Positions 16,586 through 25,575 of a stretch of 37,931 bases of DNA are shown here, piece after piece; position 1 is the stretch's first letter; each line of letters begins with the position of its first letter. A program made the position numbers and the translations under genes. Source of the DNA: JAHBNG01 sp039028975 (GTDB taxonomy: Bacteria; Chloroflexota; Anaerolineae; Caldilineales; Caldilineaceae); NCBI GenBank assembly GCA_039028975.1, contig JBCCHB010000154.1, positions 1 through 37,931 on the forward strand, in the 5' to 3' direction. The notes under the pieces were generated by a model. It was not told the origin of the DNA. It was given only the letters and a program-made list of their open reading frames with translations, and searched no databases.

Positions 16586-18728
16586 TGCCGCTCAAATTAC
16601 CGTCTCGGTCACCAATACTGCCCTTCTCCTGTGGCTGGGGTTGACCATCTTGCTCTTTGCAGAGCGAAAGACCTTCGGCGTTTGGATGGCAGCCATCGGG
16701 TTAAACCTTGCGGCTGGCTTTTTTCTAACTCATAGTGCCCTTCTCGGGCTGGGGGTGGTGGAAATTGAGTCCATTTCATGGCCGTTTTGGTCATTTGTCT
16801 GGCTCACTCTCATTGCTCTGCCTTTGGCTTGGTATGGCATTACCATTTGGCATGGTTTTGGTGGCAAAGAAAAGTCAATCCTCAATGTCTTTATGGCGAC
16901 GTCACCTACTCATCGGATCGGTGCTGGTGTGTTGGCCATTGCGGCGTTGGGGTTGTTTCGTAGCATCCCACATCAAGAGCTTGGGCGAATCGCGGGAATG
17001 TTGAGTCGTTTGGACCTGCAAGCACTGGTAACGCTGAATCAAGTGTTGTTCAACTTTGTTATCTATGGCGTGTACATCAATGGATGTATGATTTTGTCCC
17101 TTATCTTACTCTCTTTCGTTCCCATACGACATGACCAGCCAGATAGTCGTCTGCGTGAGCGCGCTCGCCCTTGGCTCTTGCGCACCTCATTTATCCTGCT
17201 GTTGATCAGCCTCCTGGTAAGTTCTGTAGCGCTAGCAATCTATTGGTATTCGCAAACGTCAGATGGACTGTTCCACATAAATGATTGGGCTTGGGGTGTC
17301 ATCTACCTCGATTTTATTGTCGAAACGCTCATCCTTTGTGCGATTGTTCTGTTAGGGGAGGCTGCGGTTGCGTATGAAATCTTTACAGGACGCTTATTCC
17401 CAGGCGCAGAGTTACAGAAGCAGTGGCTCAATATGCTAATTCTGACCATTGGATTTAGCGTAGTTGTGAGCCTCACTTTTGTTGAACGACTGGATCCTAT
17501 CTATACAATTCTGCTCTCTATTGTCATCATAACGGTCTACTCTGCCTTGTCCAATTGGCGTACCCATCGTCGGCGAGCACGCTACTTGGAGCATATTCGA
17601 CCCATGCTCAGTGGACGTCAGATACTCCCTCAACTGTTGAAGGAGACAGGGACGCAACCCAACATGTCTGCTAGTCTTCAACTTTTTACGACGCTCTGTC
17701 AGGATATACTTCAGGTGGAATGTGCTTACCTCATTCCTGGAGGACCAATCGCTCCCTTGGTTCAAGGAGGACTAACCTATCCTTCTGACAGCCCACTTCC
17801 GCCACGCATTTACTCGCTCCTTGGGTCGTTAAAGCAGGAAGCGAAAGAAGTTTACCCAATTCCTCATATAGAGGGGAGCCTCCTGCAGCTTGCCGTCTCG
17901 TTATTTAATGAGAGAGGGCTGATCGGCTACCTGTTTTTGGGACCCAAACGCGACCAAAAACTCTTTACCCAAGAGGACATTGAGATTGCCCGAGCCAGCA
18001 GTGAACGTCTACTCGATACCCACGCCAGCAGCGTCATGACCCAAACCCTTCTATCTCTCCAGCGCCGTCAGCTAGTGGAGAGTCGCTATGTCGATCAGAG
18101 CACCCGTCGGATCCTACATGACGACGTGTTGCCTATGATTCATACTGCTTTACTGCAAATCAGGCCAGAGTCAGATGCCGATTCAGGGCCTGAAAGCCCT
18201 CATGAACTTCTAAAGAACGCCCACAAACAGATTGCCGAGTTACTTCAACAGATGCCTACCAACTCGGCGAAGCAGATATCCTATTATGGGCTTCTTGGGG
18301 CCATTGAGCATTTAATTGGTGAGGAATTTCGCGGAAGTTTTGATAAGGTCTCCCAATCCTATATACCTGACCATTGCACATGTGACGAAGCCATCCAAGC
18401 TCTTGAAGAGAAGGGGCCTATCTCGGAAGTCATCTATTACGCTGTACGTGAGATTATCCGTAATGCAGCCACTTACGCCCGAGGTTCAGAAGCGCGACCG
18501 GTACAGCTAGACATACGCTGTGACTGTACAGCAGGACTGAGGGTCCAGGTTCAAGACAATGGCGTGGGCTTCAGTTCAACAACGGCGCATTCAAATGGCC
18601 ATACTGGCCATTCGGGCAGCGGATTGCTTCTTCATACCACAATGGTCACTGTTTTGGGTGGTACGCTTGAGGTCGACAGTAGTTTAGGCAAGGGAACATG
18701 CGTCACTATTGATTACCCAACGACCTAA
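16536..18728 (+). CDS. Multi-pass membrane sensor histidine kinase (NarL-partner type)
   Basis: About 730 residues. The start is uncertain: ATG 16536 is given, but TTG 16554 follows a GGGGAG site by four bases and may be the real one. Either way the gene overlaps the response regulator by 32-50 bases. Residues ~20-345 hold roughly nine membrane helices. A GAF-like domain follows (~370-500), with QDILQVECAYLI and LIGYLFLGPKR. The phospho-acceptor His is at ~528 in RRILHDDVLPMIH, the H-D form of HisKA_3-type kinases. The ATPase has an N box (REIIRNAATYA), G1 box DNGVGF and G2 box (GSGLLLHTTMVTVLGG). It should phosphorylate the Asp of the neighbouring regulator. The membrane part resembles no sensor I can name, so the signal is unknown. 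Confidence 0.8.
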   Translation: MKGGSGLNGLTGIPLVDAAQITVSVTNTALLLWLGLTILLFAERKTFGVWMAAIGLNLAAGFFLTHSALLGLGVVEIESISWPFWSFVWLTLIALPLAWYGITIWHGFGGKEKSILNVFMATSPTHRIGAGVLAIAALGLFRSIPHQELGRIAGMLSRLDLQALVTLNQVLFNFVIYGVYINGCMILSLILLSFVPIRHDQPDSRLRERARPWLLRTSFILLLISLLVSSVALAIYWYSQTSDGLFHINDWAWGVIYLDFIVETLILCAIVLLGEAAVAYEIFTGRLFPGAELQKQWLNMLILTIGFSVVVSLTFVERLDPIYTILLSIVIITVYSALSNWRTHRRRARYLEHIRPMLSGRQILPQLLKETGTQPNMSASLQLFTTLCQDILQVECAYLIPGGPIAPLVQGGLTYPSDSPLPPRIYSLLGSLKQEAKEVYPIPHIEGSLLQLAVSLFNERGLIGYLFLGPKRDQKLFTQEDIEIARASSERLLDTHASSVMTQTLLSLQRRQLVESRYVDQSTRRILHDDVLPMIHTALLQIRPESDADSGPESPHELLKNAHKQIAELLQQMPTNSAKQISYYGLLGAIEHLIGEEFRGSFDKVSQSYIPDHCTCDEAIQALEEKGPISEVIYYAVREIIRNAATYARGSEARPVQLDIRCDCTAGLRVQVQDNGVGFSSTTAHSNGHTGHSGSGLLLHTTMVTVLGGTLEVDSSLGKGTCVTIDYPTT

Positions 18729-18881
18729 CAGTTATAATATTTTGAGCGAGCTTCTGTCCAGAAGCCTCGATAAGTTGTTTCATCGAATTAGCGCTTACAT
18801 GCTGACAATGTTACCAGTCCTCGGCTATCACAAAAGCGCTGATTGAAATTACCTGCTTGTTGCACCATCCAGCTCCACTAT

Positions 18882-20114
18882 CTACTGATAGACCACAATA
18901 TCTGGCTCTGAAGCCACGACCGCAAACCAGAACGAGAGTTTTGCCGGAATCTGCCGTAGCTCTGTACCTTTCAGCCGTCCTGAAACTGCCCGCCCAGCAA
19001 GTGTCCAATGGCTGCCTGTTTCAGTATCTCGCCATTGACTATCCCGAGCATTGCTTGGCTCAAATGTAAGCGTCTGCCTATCCACGGTTGGGTCGAATGC
19101 TGCACCGCTGCCTTGATTGGGATCAATGAAGACTACAATCTCTTCGCCGCCGACGGTATCGCCAATGGCAACGGAATTTCCTTGGGCGATGGGATAGGCC
19201 CGTACCTCATTATTTACCCGAACACTCAATACCTCATCCCCAGGCTGCAAACGGGGATCGAGTGCTTTCTCGCTAACTGGGAAGGCAAAGCGTCCAGCAT
19301 TGAAGTACTCGGCGATATCTGTGAAGGGATCGCGACTATAGTCTCGCTGGAAACCAGTATTCCGCGAAAGAACCAAGGTGTTGGGATATAGCTCTTGCCA
19401 CTGGGCCCAAGGCACCGTCATGCTCGGTAACACCGTCAACTCTGCATCCGTTAGCTCCCCCACAATCGCTCGTCCAGCGACGTGCCACCAATAGCTACCC
19501 GTCTCATAATCGAGCATCACCATATCGCTCTCATAGAGGGCGCTCGTATTACCAAAGGTGACGAGCTGAGTGCTTCCGTCATCTCTTTCTAGTACCCGAC
19601 TAAAGACAACTCCACTATAGCATAGGGGGCAGTAAGAGATGACAAGCGGATCGCCGCCCAGGTGCTCGTTGACAATCTCATGGAAGTTGAGGATACGGAC
19701 CGGGTAGGCCCATGCCTTGTCTCCAATCGCGTAGCCAATGACCATGTCTTCTTCGGATAACCAAGTAGCTTCGTCAGCTTTTTCATAGGCTGGAGAATGA
19801 ATGGGTGGGATGGCGTCTCGCAATTGCTCAATGAGCACAGGATCCGCGTCGGACAAAGGAACGGCTCGATTGGTTGGCTGGAAGGTATCAAAGTAGACCT
19901 CTTCCAATGCAACGGAGTGCTTGGTGAGATCGACTGCTGGAATTGTATCTGGGACGATAATTTGGGAAGCCTCTCTGAGGGAATCACTTGAAGAAGCACT
20001 ATCATCATGGACGGCTTCCGATGGACTGGAATTCTCAAGCTGTTGAACAGGCGTACAGGCCACGAGCAGCGTGACCATCAAATAGAAGAGTATAGAAAAA
20101 ATATGGTGCCGCAT
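18882..20114 (-). CDS. DUF3179 lipoprotein
   Basis: 410 residues. The start MRHHIFSILFYLMVTLLVAC is a lipoprotein signal with the lipobox LVAC (lipidated Cys20). After a Ser-rich linker the rest is a DUF3179 domain: VIGYAIGDKAWAYPVRIL, NFHEIVNEHLGGDPLVISYC, the cysteine pair in YCPLCYSG, then TFGNTSALYESDMVMLDY and WWHVAGRAIVG. DUF3179 proteins are exported, with unknown activity; the paired Cys could bind metal or form a redox pair. Convergent with the histidine kinase, 153 bases apart (18729-18881), where a 7-base stem GCTTCTG/CAGAAGC sits. The upstream region holds repeat B and element A2. Confidence 0.85.
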   Translation of the reverse strand: MRHHIFSILFYLMVTLLVACTPVQQLENSSPSEAVHDDSASSSDSLREASQIIVPDTIPAVDLTKHSVALEEVYFDTFQPTNRAVPLSDADPVLIEQLRDAIPPIHSPAYEKADEATWLSEEDMVIGYAIGDKAWAYPVRILNFHEIVNEHLGGDPLVISYCPLCYSGVVFSRVLERDDGSTQLVTFGNTSALYESDMVMLDYETGSYWWHVAGRAIVGELTDAELTVLPSMTVPWAQWQELYPNTLVLSRNTGFQRDYSRDPFTDIAEYFNAGRFAFPVSEKALDPRLQPGDEVLSVRVNNEVRAYPIAQGNSVAIGDTVGGEEIVVFIDPNQGSGAAFDPTVDRQTLTFEPSNARDSQWRDTETGSHWTLAGRAVSGRLKGTELRQIPAKLSFWFAVVASEPDIVVYQ

Positions 20115-20154
20115 ATCCGCCTTATCCCTTTTGTTATGACTACGTTGCTATCAC

Positions 20155-20380
20155 TACATTTTCCACCGACTTGCCGGGTGCGTTTTAGTTTGGGGGTACA
20201 AGAGTGCGTCGCACTGTTCAATTGCGGATGGGTGCTTGGATCTTTCTCTGAACAGTGCGACGCACCCGACTGGCTAACATTCTCGCCCCGAAACCCAAAG
20301 GCACCACCGACTTGCCCCTCAACCACGCAGCATAGGGAGGTTGCTGGTATAATGAAGTGAGAATCCATACATCACACTAT
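20155..20380. repeat. Repeat B copy 1, split by element A2
   Basis: Flanks 20155-20175 and 20304-20380 together match the uninterrupted copy at 26623-26706 (TACATTTTCCACC..., ...CACGCAGCATAGGGAGGTTG, ...ATGAAGTGAGAA). The right half holds TGGTATAAT (20345-20353), an extended -10 box on the plus strand. Element A2 is inserted at its left end with a 13-base duplication. Confidence 0.88.
20176..20303. mobile_element. Non-autonomous element A2 with 13-bp target duplication
   Basis: 128 bases from GGGTGCGTTTTAG to AAACCCAAAGGCA, flanked by the perfect direct repeat CCACCGACTTGCC (20163-20175 and 20304-20316). The ends form imperfect inverted repeats (TGCGTTTTAGTTTGGGG against TGCCTTTGGGTTTCGGGG). 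The core is a perfect 17-base hairpin, 20204-20220 with 20249-20265. The same ends delimit A3 at 35507-35583 in the opposite orientation. No gene inside. Confidence 0.9.
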
Positions 20381-20395
20381 CAGTAGATCGCAGTC

Positions 20396-20518
20396 TGTCA
20401 TTTCTAGGCCTGCGCTGTTCAGCCACGGGGCAAAGCACCAACGGAGCCGAAGAAAGATACGAGGAGAAATCTTGTTCTCGACCAACACGGAAGATTTCTT
20501 CTGTTGGTCGAAATGACA
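20396..20518. repeat. Nested inverted-repeat element
   Basis: Outer arms TGTCATTTC (20396-20404) and GAAATGACA (20510-20518) enclose a hairpin with 9-base arms CGACCAACA (20479-20487) and TGTTGGTCG (20502-20510). The outer TGTCATT-type arm and the inner CCGAAGAA resemble the palindrome at 12016-12077. No gene inside. Confidence 0.6.
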
Positions 20519-20581
20519 TTTCACAACGTTGTTTCGATCTACTAATTATAGATTTGCCAGGAAAACCTTACTATAGACATC

Positions 20582-20646
20582 AAGAAAAAGATTTTCCAAC
20601 CGCCCCCTGAGCGTGTCGAAGGGTAAGGGCGGAAAATCTTTTTCTT
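20582..20646. repeat. 65-base hairpin element
   Basis: Perfect 16-base arms AAGAAAAAGATTTTCC (20582-20597) and GGAAAATCTTTTTCTT (20631-20646), extended inside by CCGCCC/GGGCGG. The centre holds CCCTGAGCGTGTCGAAGGG, a core seen in many dispersed palindromes. With T-rich right end it could also act as a plus-strand terminator. The remaining gap up to 20969 shows nothing else. Confidence 0.7.
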
Positions 20647-20969
20647 AAAAACTATATCAGAGCGGTTTTTCAATTTTTTCACACGCAGATGACGAAAACA
20701 TTCTGATTCACAACTTTGAAACTTGGTCTGAGCGCACAATAGTGGCTGGATTAGACTATTGGAATAAGAGCTTGTAAAGTATATACCTAACTAAAATGTC
20801 TAGCCGGGTCATGGTAACATTAAGGAATGAGTTGTAAATAACTTGCGCGCTTCAATCGGGTGTAGCCCCATCAAGTGCTCAGGTTATTTAATTCCTGTTC
20901 CTAAATGTTCGTGGCTCACCAGATGGGTGATTTCGTCTATCCATGTGATACATCTAACGTAAAACGCGT

Positions 20970-23717
20970 ATGTCCGCACCACTCCTGCGCACAAAGTTAT
21001 TCATCCCAACACTACGTACGAGTCTAGTACCGCGTCAGCGCCTAATCAACAGGTTGGGCACGGGACTTAACCGCAAACTAACCCTCGTCTCGGCACCAGC
21101 CGGTTTCGGAAAGACAACCCTCGTCACCAGTTGGCTTGCCAACATAGAACAAGCGGTGGCCTGGCTCTCGCTCGATGAAGGCGACAGCGAGCCCATCAAC
21201 TTCCTGACATACCTGATTGCGGCCATACAGACTATTGCTGAACAAGTGGAACCGTCTGGCAGTGCAGATAATATCATCGGTGACCAGGCACTCAAACTGC
21301 TCCAATCTACCCAATCGGCACAACCTCGAACAATTGTCACCGCGCTCCTCAACGAAATCGCCGAGCTAGCCACCCAATTCCTGCTGGTTCTGGACGACTA
21401 TCACCTCATCGATTCTCCTGAAGTTGATGAAGCTCTGGCTTTTCTGCTTGACCATCTTCCACCGCAAATGCATCTCGTCATCACCACCCGCGAAGATCCC
21501 AACTTGCCGCTGGCCCGACTGCGCGTGCGCCATCAACTGACCGAAGTGCGGGCTGCTGATTTACGCTTCACGATTGATGAAGTCAAAGCATTCCTTAAAG
21601 ATGTCATGGACATTGACCTATTAGATGCTGATATCGACGCACTAGAAACTCGTACCGAAGGTTGGGCGGCGGGATTGCAAATGGCGGCGCTGTCCATACA
21701 AGGGAACGCGGATCCATCCCAGTTCATTCGGACCTTTACAGGCAGCAACCGATTTGTGATCGATTATCTAATGGAAGAAGTACTCCGACAGCAGTCAGAC
21801 GAGGTTCGGACTTTTCTATTGCAGACTTCGATTCTCGATAGACTATGCGTCTCCCTATGTAATAGCGTAACTGGACAGCAGAACAGCGAAGAGATCCTCG
21901 ACTCTCTCGAACGAGCAAATCTATTTATCATTCCGATTGATGATCAGCGCCAGTGGTATCGCTACCATCATCTCTTTGCAGAAGTGTTACAAGCGCGGCT
22001 GCTGAAAGAACAGTCTGCGCCTAACACCAACGATTTGGTTAATATGCCACAGCTTCACCAGCTAGCAAGTGTGTGGTATGCCGAACATGAGCTAATCCCT
22101 CAGGCCATCCATCATACCTTGGCTGCCCAAAATTTCGAGCGTGCTGCAGAGCTGATAGCACAAGTCTGGCGCGCCTACGACCGAAGTAACCAAAATGCAC
22201 AGGTACGGATCTGGCTGGACGCGCTGCCGGAGGCGTTGATCGAGTCGAGGGCTGACCTTTGCGCCGCATACGCGTGGCGCTTATTCTATCTCGGCGACTT
22301 TGAAGGGGGAGAGTCTTGGCTAACCAAAGCGGAAAGCCTGGAGCATACCCCTGCCAAGGGCGCCATCCCGCTTCCGGCAATCATCGCAGGGGCACGGGCT
22401 TATCTCGCTCAGGCACGGGGGGACTTCTCTGGCTCCATCCACTTTGCTCAACGCTCACTCGAATTATTGCCCGCAGATGACTACGTAGAGCGAGCAATCG
22501 CTGCTTCTTTACTTGGTTTAGCCAGTTGGGCAGAAGGGGACTTAGAAACAACCTATCAGGCCATTTCTGACGTGCAAAACGGCTTTCGCAAGGGCGGCGA
22601 AGATAACGACGCAAATGAGATGGGATATATATTGGCCGATGTCAGACGCGCGCAAGGCAGGCTGCGGCTGGCCAAAGAGGGGTACGAGCAGACCATAAAG
22701 TTCGTACAGGCCATCGTGGAGAGCGGGCGGTCGGCCCCTAGAGGCATGGCAAGTTTCTATATGGGTTTAGGCGAGATTCATTGCGAAATGGGAGATTTGA
22801 CCGAGGCCAAAGTTGCGTTAGAGAAAAGCGAAGTGCTGGGGCCATCAACAGGGCTGGAAGATTGGCAGCACCGCTTTTGCATGGCTCAAGCTCGGTGCCG
22901 CGCAATTCATGGGGATCTGGAGGACGCACTCACACTTTTAGATGAGGCTGAGAAGGTCTTCTACCAAAGTCCACTGCCCAACGTACGACCGATTCCTGCG
23001 CTGAAGGCACGCATTTGGATTCGTCAAGGTCGCCTTTCGGAAGCTCAGGATTGGGTGTCCAGTTGTGGACTATCCGTGGCTGATGAGTTGAGCTATCTAC
23101 GGGAGTTTGAGCAAGTCACATTGGCACGGCTCCTCATTGAGCAAGCGAAGATTGAGCAAAATAAGGCATCGTTTGACGAAGCGATCGATTATCTTGGGCG
23201 GCTCCAACAATTCGCGGCGAGCGGAAGACGGCTTGGCCGCGAAATCGAAATCCGCATTCTGCAGTCAATTGCCCATGAGGCTCAGAGCGATCACGCTGCA
23301 GCCAGCACTGCGTTGAAAGACGCGTTGTCACTTGCCGAACCGGAAGGGTATGTACCGCTCTTTGCGGACGAGGGTTTGCCTTTGGCAGCACTCTTGAAAA
23401 CGCTAGCAAAGCAGAGCATAATGCCAGACTATGTGAATCGACTACTGGCTGCATTTGATGCACAGGGCAACATTGACACGCGAGAGAGTCAGCTAACGAG
23501 CGATGCTCAACCTCAATTTCTTATCGAGCCGCTAAGCGACCGCGAGTTAGAAATTCTGCAACTTATCGCAGCAGGGAAGAAGAATCAAGAAATTGCCGAC
23601 GAACTAATCATCAGCCTAAACACCGTGCGCTACCACACCAAAAACATCTTTGGAAAGCTGGGCGTCAACAAACGAACCCAAGCGGTTGCCCAAGCGCAAG
23701 CATTGGGATTGCTTTAG
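20970..23717 (+). CDS. MalT-like LuxR-family STAND transcription regulator
   Basis: 915 residues, the usual size for MalT-type regulators. The N-terminus LLRTKLFIPTLRTSLVPRQRL is typical. A P-loop lies at ~42-50 (APAGFGKTT), Walker B is LLVLDDYHLID, and EGWAAGLQMAALS and YRYHHLFAEVLQARL mark the winged-helix end of the NTPase. Residues ~370-800 are TPR-like helical repeats, the presumed inducer-binding part. The last ~65 residues are a LuxR HTH (LSDRELEILQLIAAGKKNQEIADELIIS...). In MalT, ATP and inducer drive oligomer formation and promoter activation; the inducer here is unknown. The ATG at 20970 lacks a clear site. The four small genes downstream, on the same strand, are its likely targets. 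Confidence 0.92.
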   Translation: MSAPLLRTKLFIPTLRTSLVPRQRLINRLGTGLNRKLTLVSAPAGFGKTTLVTSWLANIEQAVAWLSLDEGDSEPINFLTYLIAAIQTIAEQVEPSGSADNIIGDQALKLLQSTQSAQPRTIVTALLNEIAELATQFLLVLDDYHLIDSPEVDEALAFLLDHLPPQMHLVITTREDPNLPLARLRVRHQLTEVRAADLRFTIDEVKAFLKDVMDIDLLDADIDALETRTEGWAAGLQMAALSIQGNADPSQFIRTFTGSNRFVIDYLMEEVLRQQSDEVRTFLLQTSILDRLCVSLCNSVTGQQNSEEILDSLERANLFIIPIDDQRQWYRYHHLFAEVLQARLLKEQSAPNTNDLVNMPQLHQLASVWYAEHELIPQAIHHTLAAQNFERAAELIAQVWRAYDRSNQNAQVRIWLDALPEALIESRADLCAAYAWRLFYLGDFEGGESWLTKAESLEHTPAKGAIPLPAIIAGARAYLAQARGDFSGSIHFAQRSLELLPADDYVERAIAASLLGLASWAEGDLETTYQAISDVQNGFRKGGEDNDANEMGYILADVRRAQGRLRLAKEGYEQTIKFVQAIVESGRSAPRGMASFYMGLGEIHCEMGDLTEAKVALEKSEVLGPSTGLEDWQHRFCMAQARCRAIHGDLEDALTLLDEAEKVFYQSPLPNVRPIPALKARIWIRQGRLSEAQDWVSSCGLSVADELSYLREFEQVTLARLLIEQAKIEQNKASFDEAIDYLGRLQQFAASGRRLGREIEIRILQSIAHEAQSDHAAASTALKDALSLAEPEGYVPLFADEGLPLAALLKTLAKQSIMPDYVNRLLAAFDAQGNIDTRESQLTSDAQPQFLIEPLSDRELEILQLIAAGKKNQEIADELIISLNTVRYHTKNIFGKLGVNKRTQAVAQAQALGLL

Positions 23718-23859
23718 GTTACCCCTTCTCTCTACATTTTTCTATCACAGACTACACCCTCACCTACATCCCCACCTGTATCCCCAACTACATCATTTCC
23801 CATCCCAGACTACACATTGATGTGGTGATTCTGCGCACCAACCCCGCTAAACTGTGGCC

Positions 23860-24123
23860 ATGAGTGAGCAATCCCACATGAATGAGCAAGTAGTCTACCG
23901 GATCCGGCTCCGAGGCCATCTAGGCTCGCAGTGGAGCGAATGGTTTGATGGACTAACCATTACGCAGCAGGAGAATGGTGACACCCTTCTCACGGGGCCA
24001 GTTGCAGACCAAGCGGCGCTTTTTGGATATCTCAAAAAGGTACGTGATTTGGGAATGCCACTGATTTCTCTGTGTAGTCGACCCAGTACAGAGCCAACCC
24101 AGTACAGATCCAAACGAGTGTAA
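23860..24123 (+). CDS. Small conserved protein downstream of the MalT-like regulator
   Basis: 87 residues from ATG 23860; GTG 23854 and ATG 23878 are alternative starts, and no strong site separates them. The pattern Y-R-I-R-L-R-G-H-L-x-S-x-W-S-E-W-F-D-G-L-T-I, then T-L-L-T-G-P-V-x-D-Q-A-A-L-F-G-Y-L-K-K-V-R-D-L-G, marks a small alpha/beta protein family I know from Chloroflexota, usually next to LuxR/MalT regulators and unnamed. No catalytic motif is seen. It is 142 bases after the regulator and 20 before the next gene. The gap before it is C-rich with degenerate CTACATCCCC-like repeats. Confidence 0.72.
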   Translation: MSEQSHMNEQVVYRIRLRGHLGSQWSEWFDGLTITQQENGDTLLTGPVADQAALFGYLKKVRDLGMPLISLCSRPSTEPTQYRSKRV

Positions 24124-24143
24124 AATTTATCAGGAGAATAAAC

Positions 24144-24608
24144 ATGGACACATATGAAAAAATGATTAATCGAGGTGTTAGAACCACTATTTCAACTCTC
24201 TGGATAGTTGTCATGTTCAATATGATTTTCGCGGACATTCTCGGATTCGTTATGCCGGGAGTATTGGAACAGATAATCAACGGTGAAACTGGTTTCGACA
24301 TCACCCAAGAACTACTATTAGTCTTTGCCGTGCTCTTGGAGATTCCAATCGCTATGATCTTTCTCTCCCGCGTATTGAATCGCCGAGCAACCCAATGGCT
24401 TAATACGATTGCCGCCCTTGTAACCACAATCTTTATAATCGGTGGTGGCAGCCTCTATTTGCACTACATTTTCTTCGCTTCCGTAGAAGTTATCTGCATG
24501 GTAGCCATCGTCTGGCATGTATGGACCTGGCCCGAAGAGGAGGTTACGGGGACGGAGCAGAGTGTTGTCTCCCAGAGTAGGCCCTTGACAGCCATTATCC
24601 ACAATTAA
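24144..24608 (+). CDS. Four-helix membrane protein, DUF6326-like
   Basis: 154 residues with CAGGAG seven bases before the ATG. Four hydrophobic helices lie at about residues 17-38, 58-76, 84-104 and 106-125, with a short polar tail. The first part, T-L-W-I-V-V-M-F-N-M-I-F-A-D-I-L-G-F, and E-I-P-I-A-M-I-F-L-S-R-V-L fit the DUF6326 family of small integral membrane proteins of unknown function. It stands 20 bases after the small protein gene, so the two are probably co-transcribed. Confidence 0.72.
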   Translation: MDTYEKMINRGVRTTISTLWIVVMFNMIFADILGFVMPGVLEQIINGETGFDITQELLLVFAVLLEIPIAMIFLSRVLNRRATQWLNTIAALVTTIFIIGGGSLYLHYIFFASVEVICMVAIVWHVWTWPEEEVTGTEQSVVSQSRPLTAIIHN

Positions 24609-24762
24609 ATTGTCTAGGTTGAAGAAGCGACTTTACGTCTGTTGCCGTAGGCCACTTTTTGTACCTGTTGGCTTCGGGCCGTTGTCTGCTCACGAAGTTG
24701 GCGCACAGCGCCAGCTTCCAGTGAAGGCGCATATACAGTAGAAATTTAACAGGAGTAAACAT

Positions 24763-25476
24763 ATGAAAAGCTTACAGAAAATGGGTGGAATCGCAGCCCT
24801 TTATGAAGCAGCCGCCTACATATTTGGAATCGTCTTTTTTGTTGTGTTAGTTGATTATGCTGGCGTAGAAACGGCAACTGAGCGGTTGATGGTGCTCGTA
24901 GAAAATCAAGCCATGATGTACCTAATGAATCTGGTCATTTACGTCATCTTCGGGCTAGTATTGATCGTACTCGCCTTGGCTGTTCATGATCGTCTACGGC
25001 AGAAGGCGCCTGCCGTCATGCAGGTCGCCACTGTCATAGCGCTCATTTGGTCAGTGGTGGTGATTGCCAGTGGGATGATCTTCAATATCGGTACAGGGGT
25101 CGTCGTCGAGCTATTTGAAACGGATCCAGTTCAGGCAACCACAGTCTGGCTAGCTATCGACACTGTCGTCAACGGCATTGGTGGTGGAGTCGAAGTGCTG
25201 GGTGGCCTTTGGGTTCTGCTAATTAGTTGGGTAGCCATTCAGCATGGCGGATTCCCCAAAGGGTTAAATTATGTGGGTCTATTGGTGGGTATGGCTGGTA
25301 CGGTTACGCTGGTCCCAGCATTTGGCGAGGTGGGCGGCATGATTTTTGGGCTGGGCCAAATCGCCTGGTTTATCTGGCTAGGAATTGCCTTAATGCGTAC
25401 TCAGCCCGATATGGCGACAACAGCATCAGTCGATGCATCAAATAACCTTGCGTTGGGTCATGGGAAAGCGGCGTAG
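24763..25476 (+). CDS. Multi-pass membrane protein, DUF4386-like
   Basis: 237 residues, with AACAGGAG before the ATG. Six helices are visible, and the start M-G-G-I-A-A-L-Y-E-A-A-A-Y with a G-G-V-E-V-L-G-G-L-W helix suggests the DUF4386 group of unknown function. It lies between the DUF6326-like gene (154 bases) and the dehydrogenase (99 bases). The latter gap has an 11-base stem, 25506-25516 with 25531-25541 (one G-T pair), not followed by T residues. Confidence 0.68.
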   Translation: MKSLQKMGGIAALYEAAAYIFGIVFFVVLVDYAGVETATERLMVLVENQAMMYLMNLVIYVIFGLVLIVLALAVHDRLRQKAPAVMQVATVIALIWSVVVIASGMIFNIGTGVVVELFETDPVQATTVWLAIDTVVNGIGGGVEVLGGLWVLLISWVAIQHGGFPKGLNYVGLLVGMAGTVTLVPAFGEVGGMIFGLGQIAWFIWLGIALMRTQPDMATTASVDASNNLALGHGKAA

Positions 25477-25505
25477 GCTGTGTCAAGTCACCTAGGAGCG
25501 TAACT

Positions 25506-25541
25506 TTGCGGTTGCCTACTTCCCCTGCGAGGCGACCGCAA
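25506..25541 (+). repeat. Stem-loop between membrane protein and dehydrogenase genes
   Basis: TTGCGGTTGCC and GGCGACCGCAA form an 11-base stem with one wobble pair and a 14-base loop. It lies between a stop and a strong AGGAG start. Without a T-run it is more likely a processing or stability hairpin, or a small dispersed repeat, than a terminator. Confidence 0.5.
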
Positions 25542-25575
25542 TGGTGTGTCCCTACTATACCGTTAGGAGACAACG

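Noticed and set aside
20078..20368. 96-codon minus-strand open frame
   Set aside because: It reads through element A2 and repeat B. Similar translations in databases would be repeats, not genes.
23718..23853. C-rich degenerate repeats (CTACATCCCC-like) as a CRISPR or operator array
   Set aside because: Units are irregular in length and sequence; too short to support a call.
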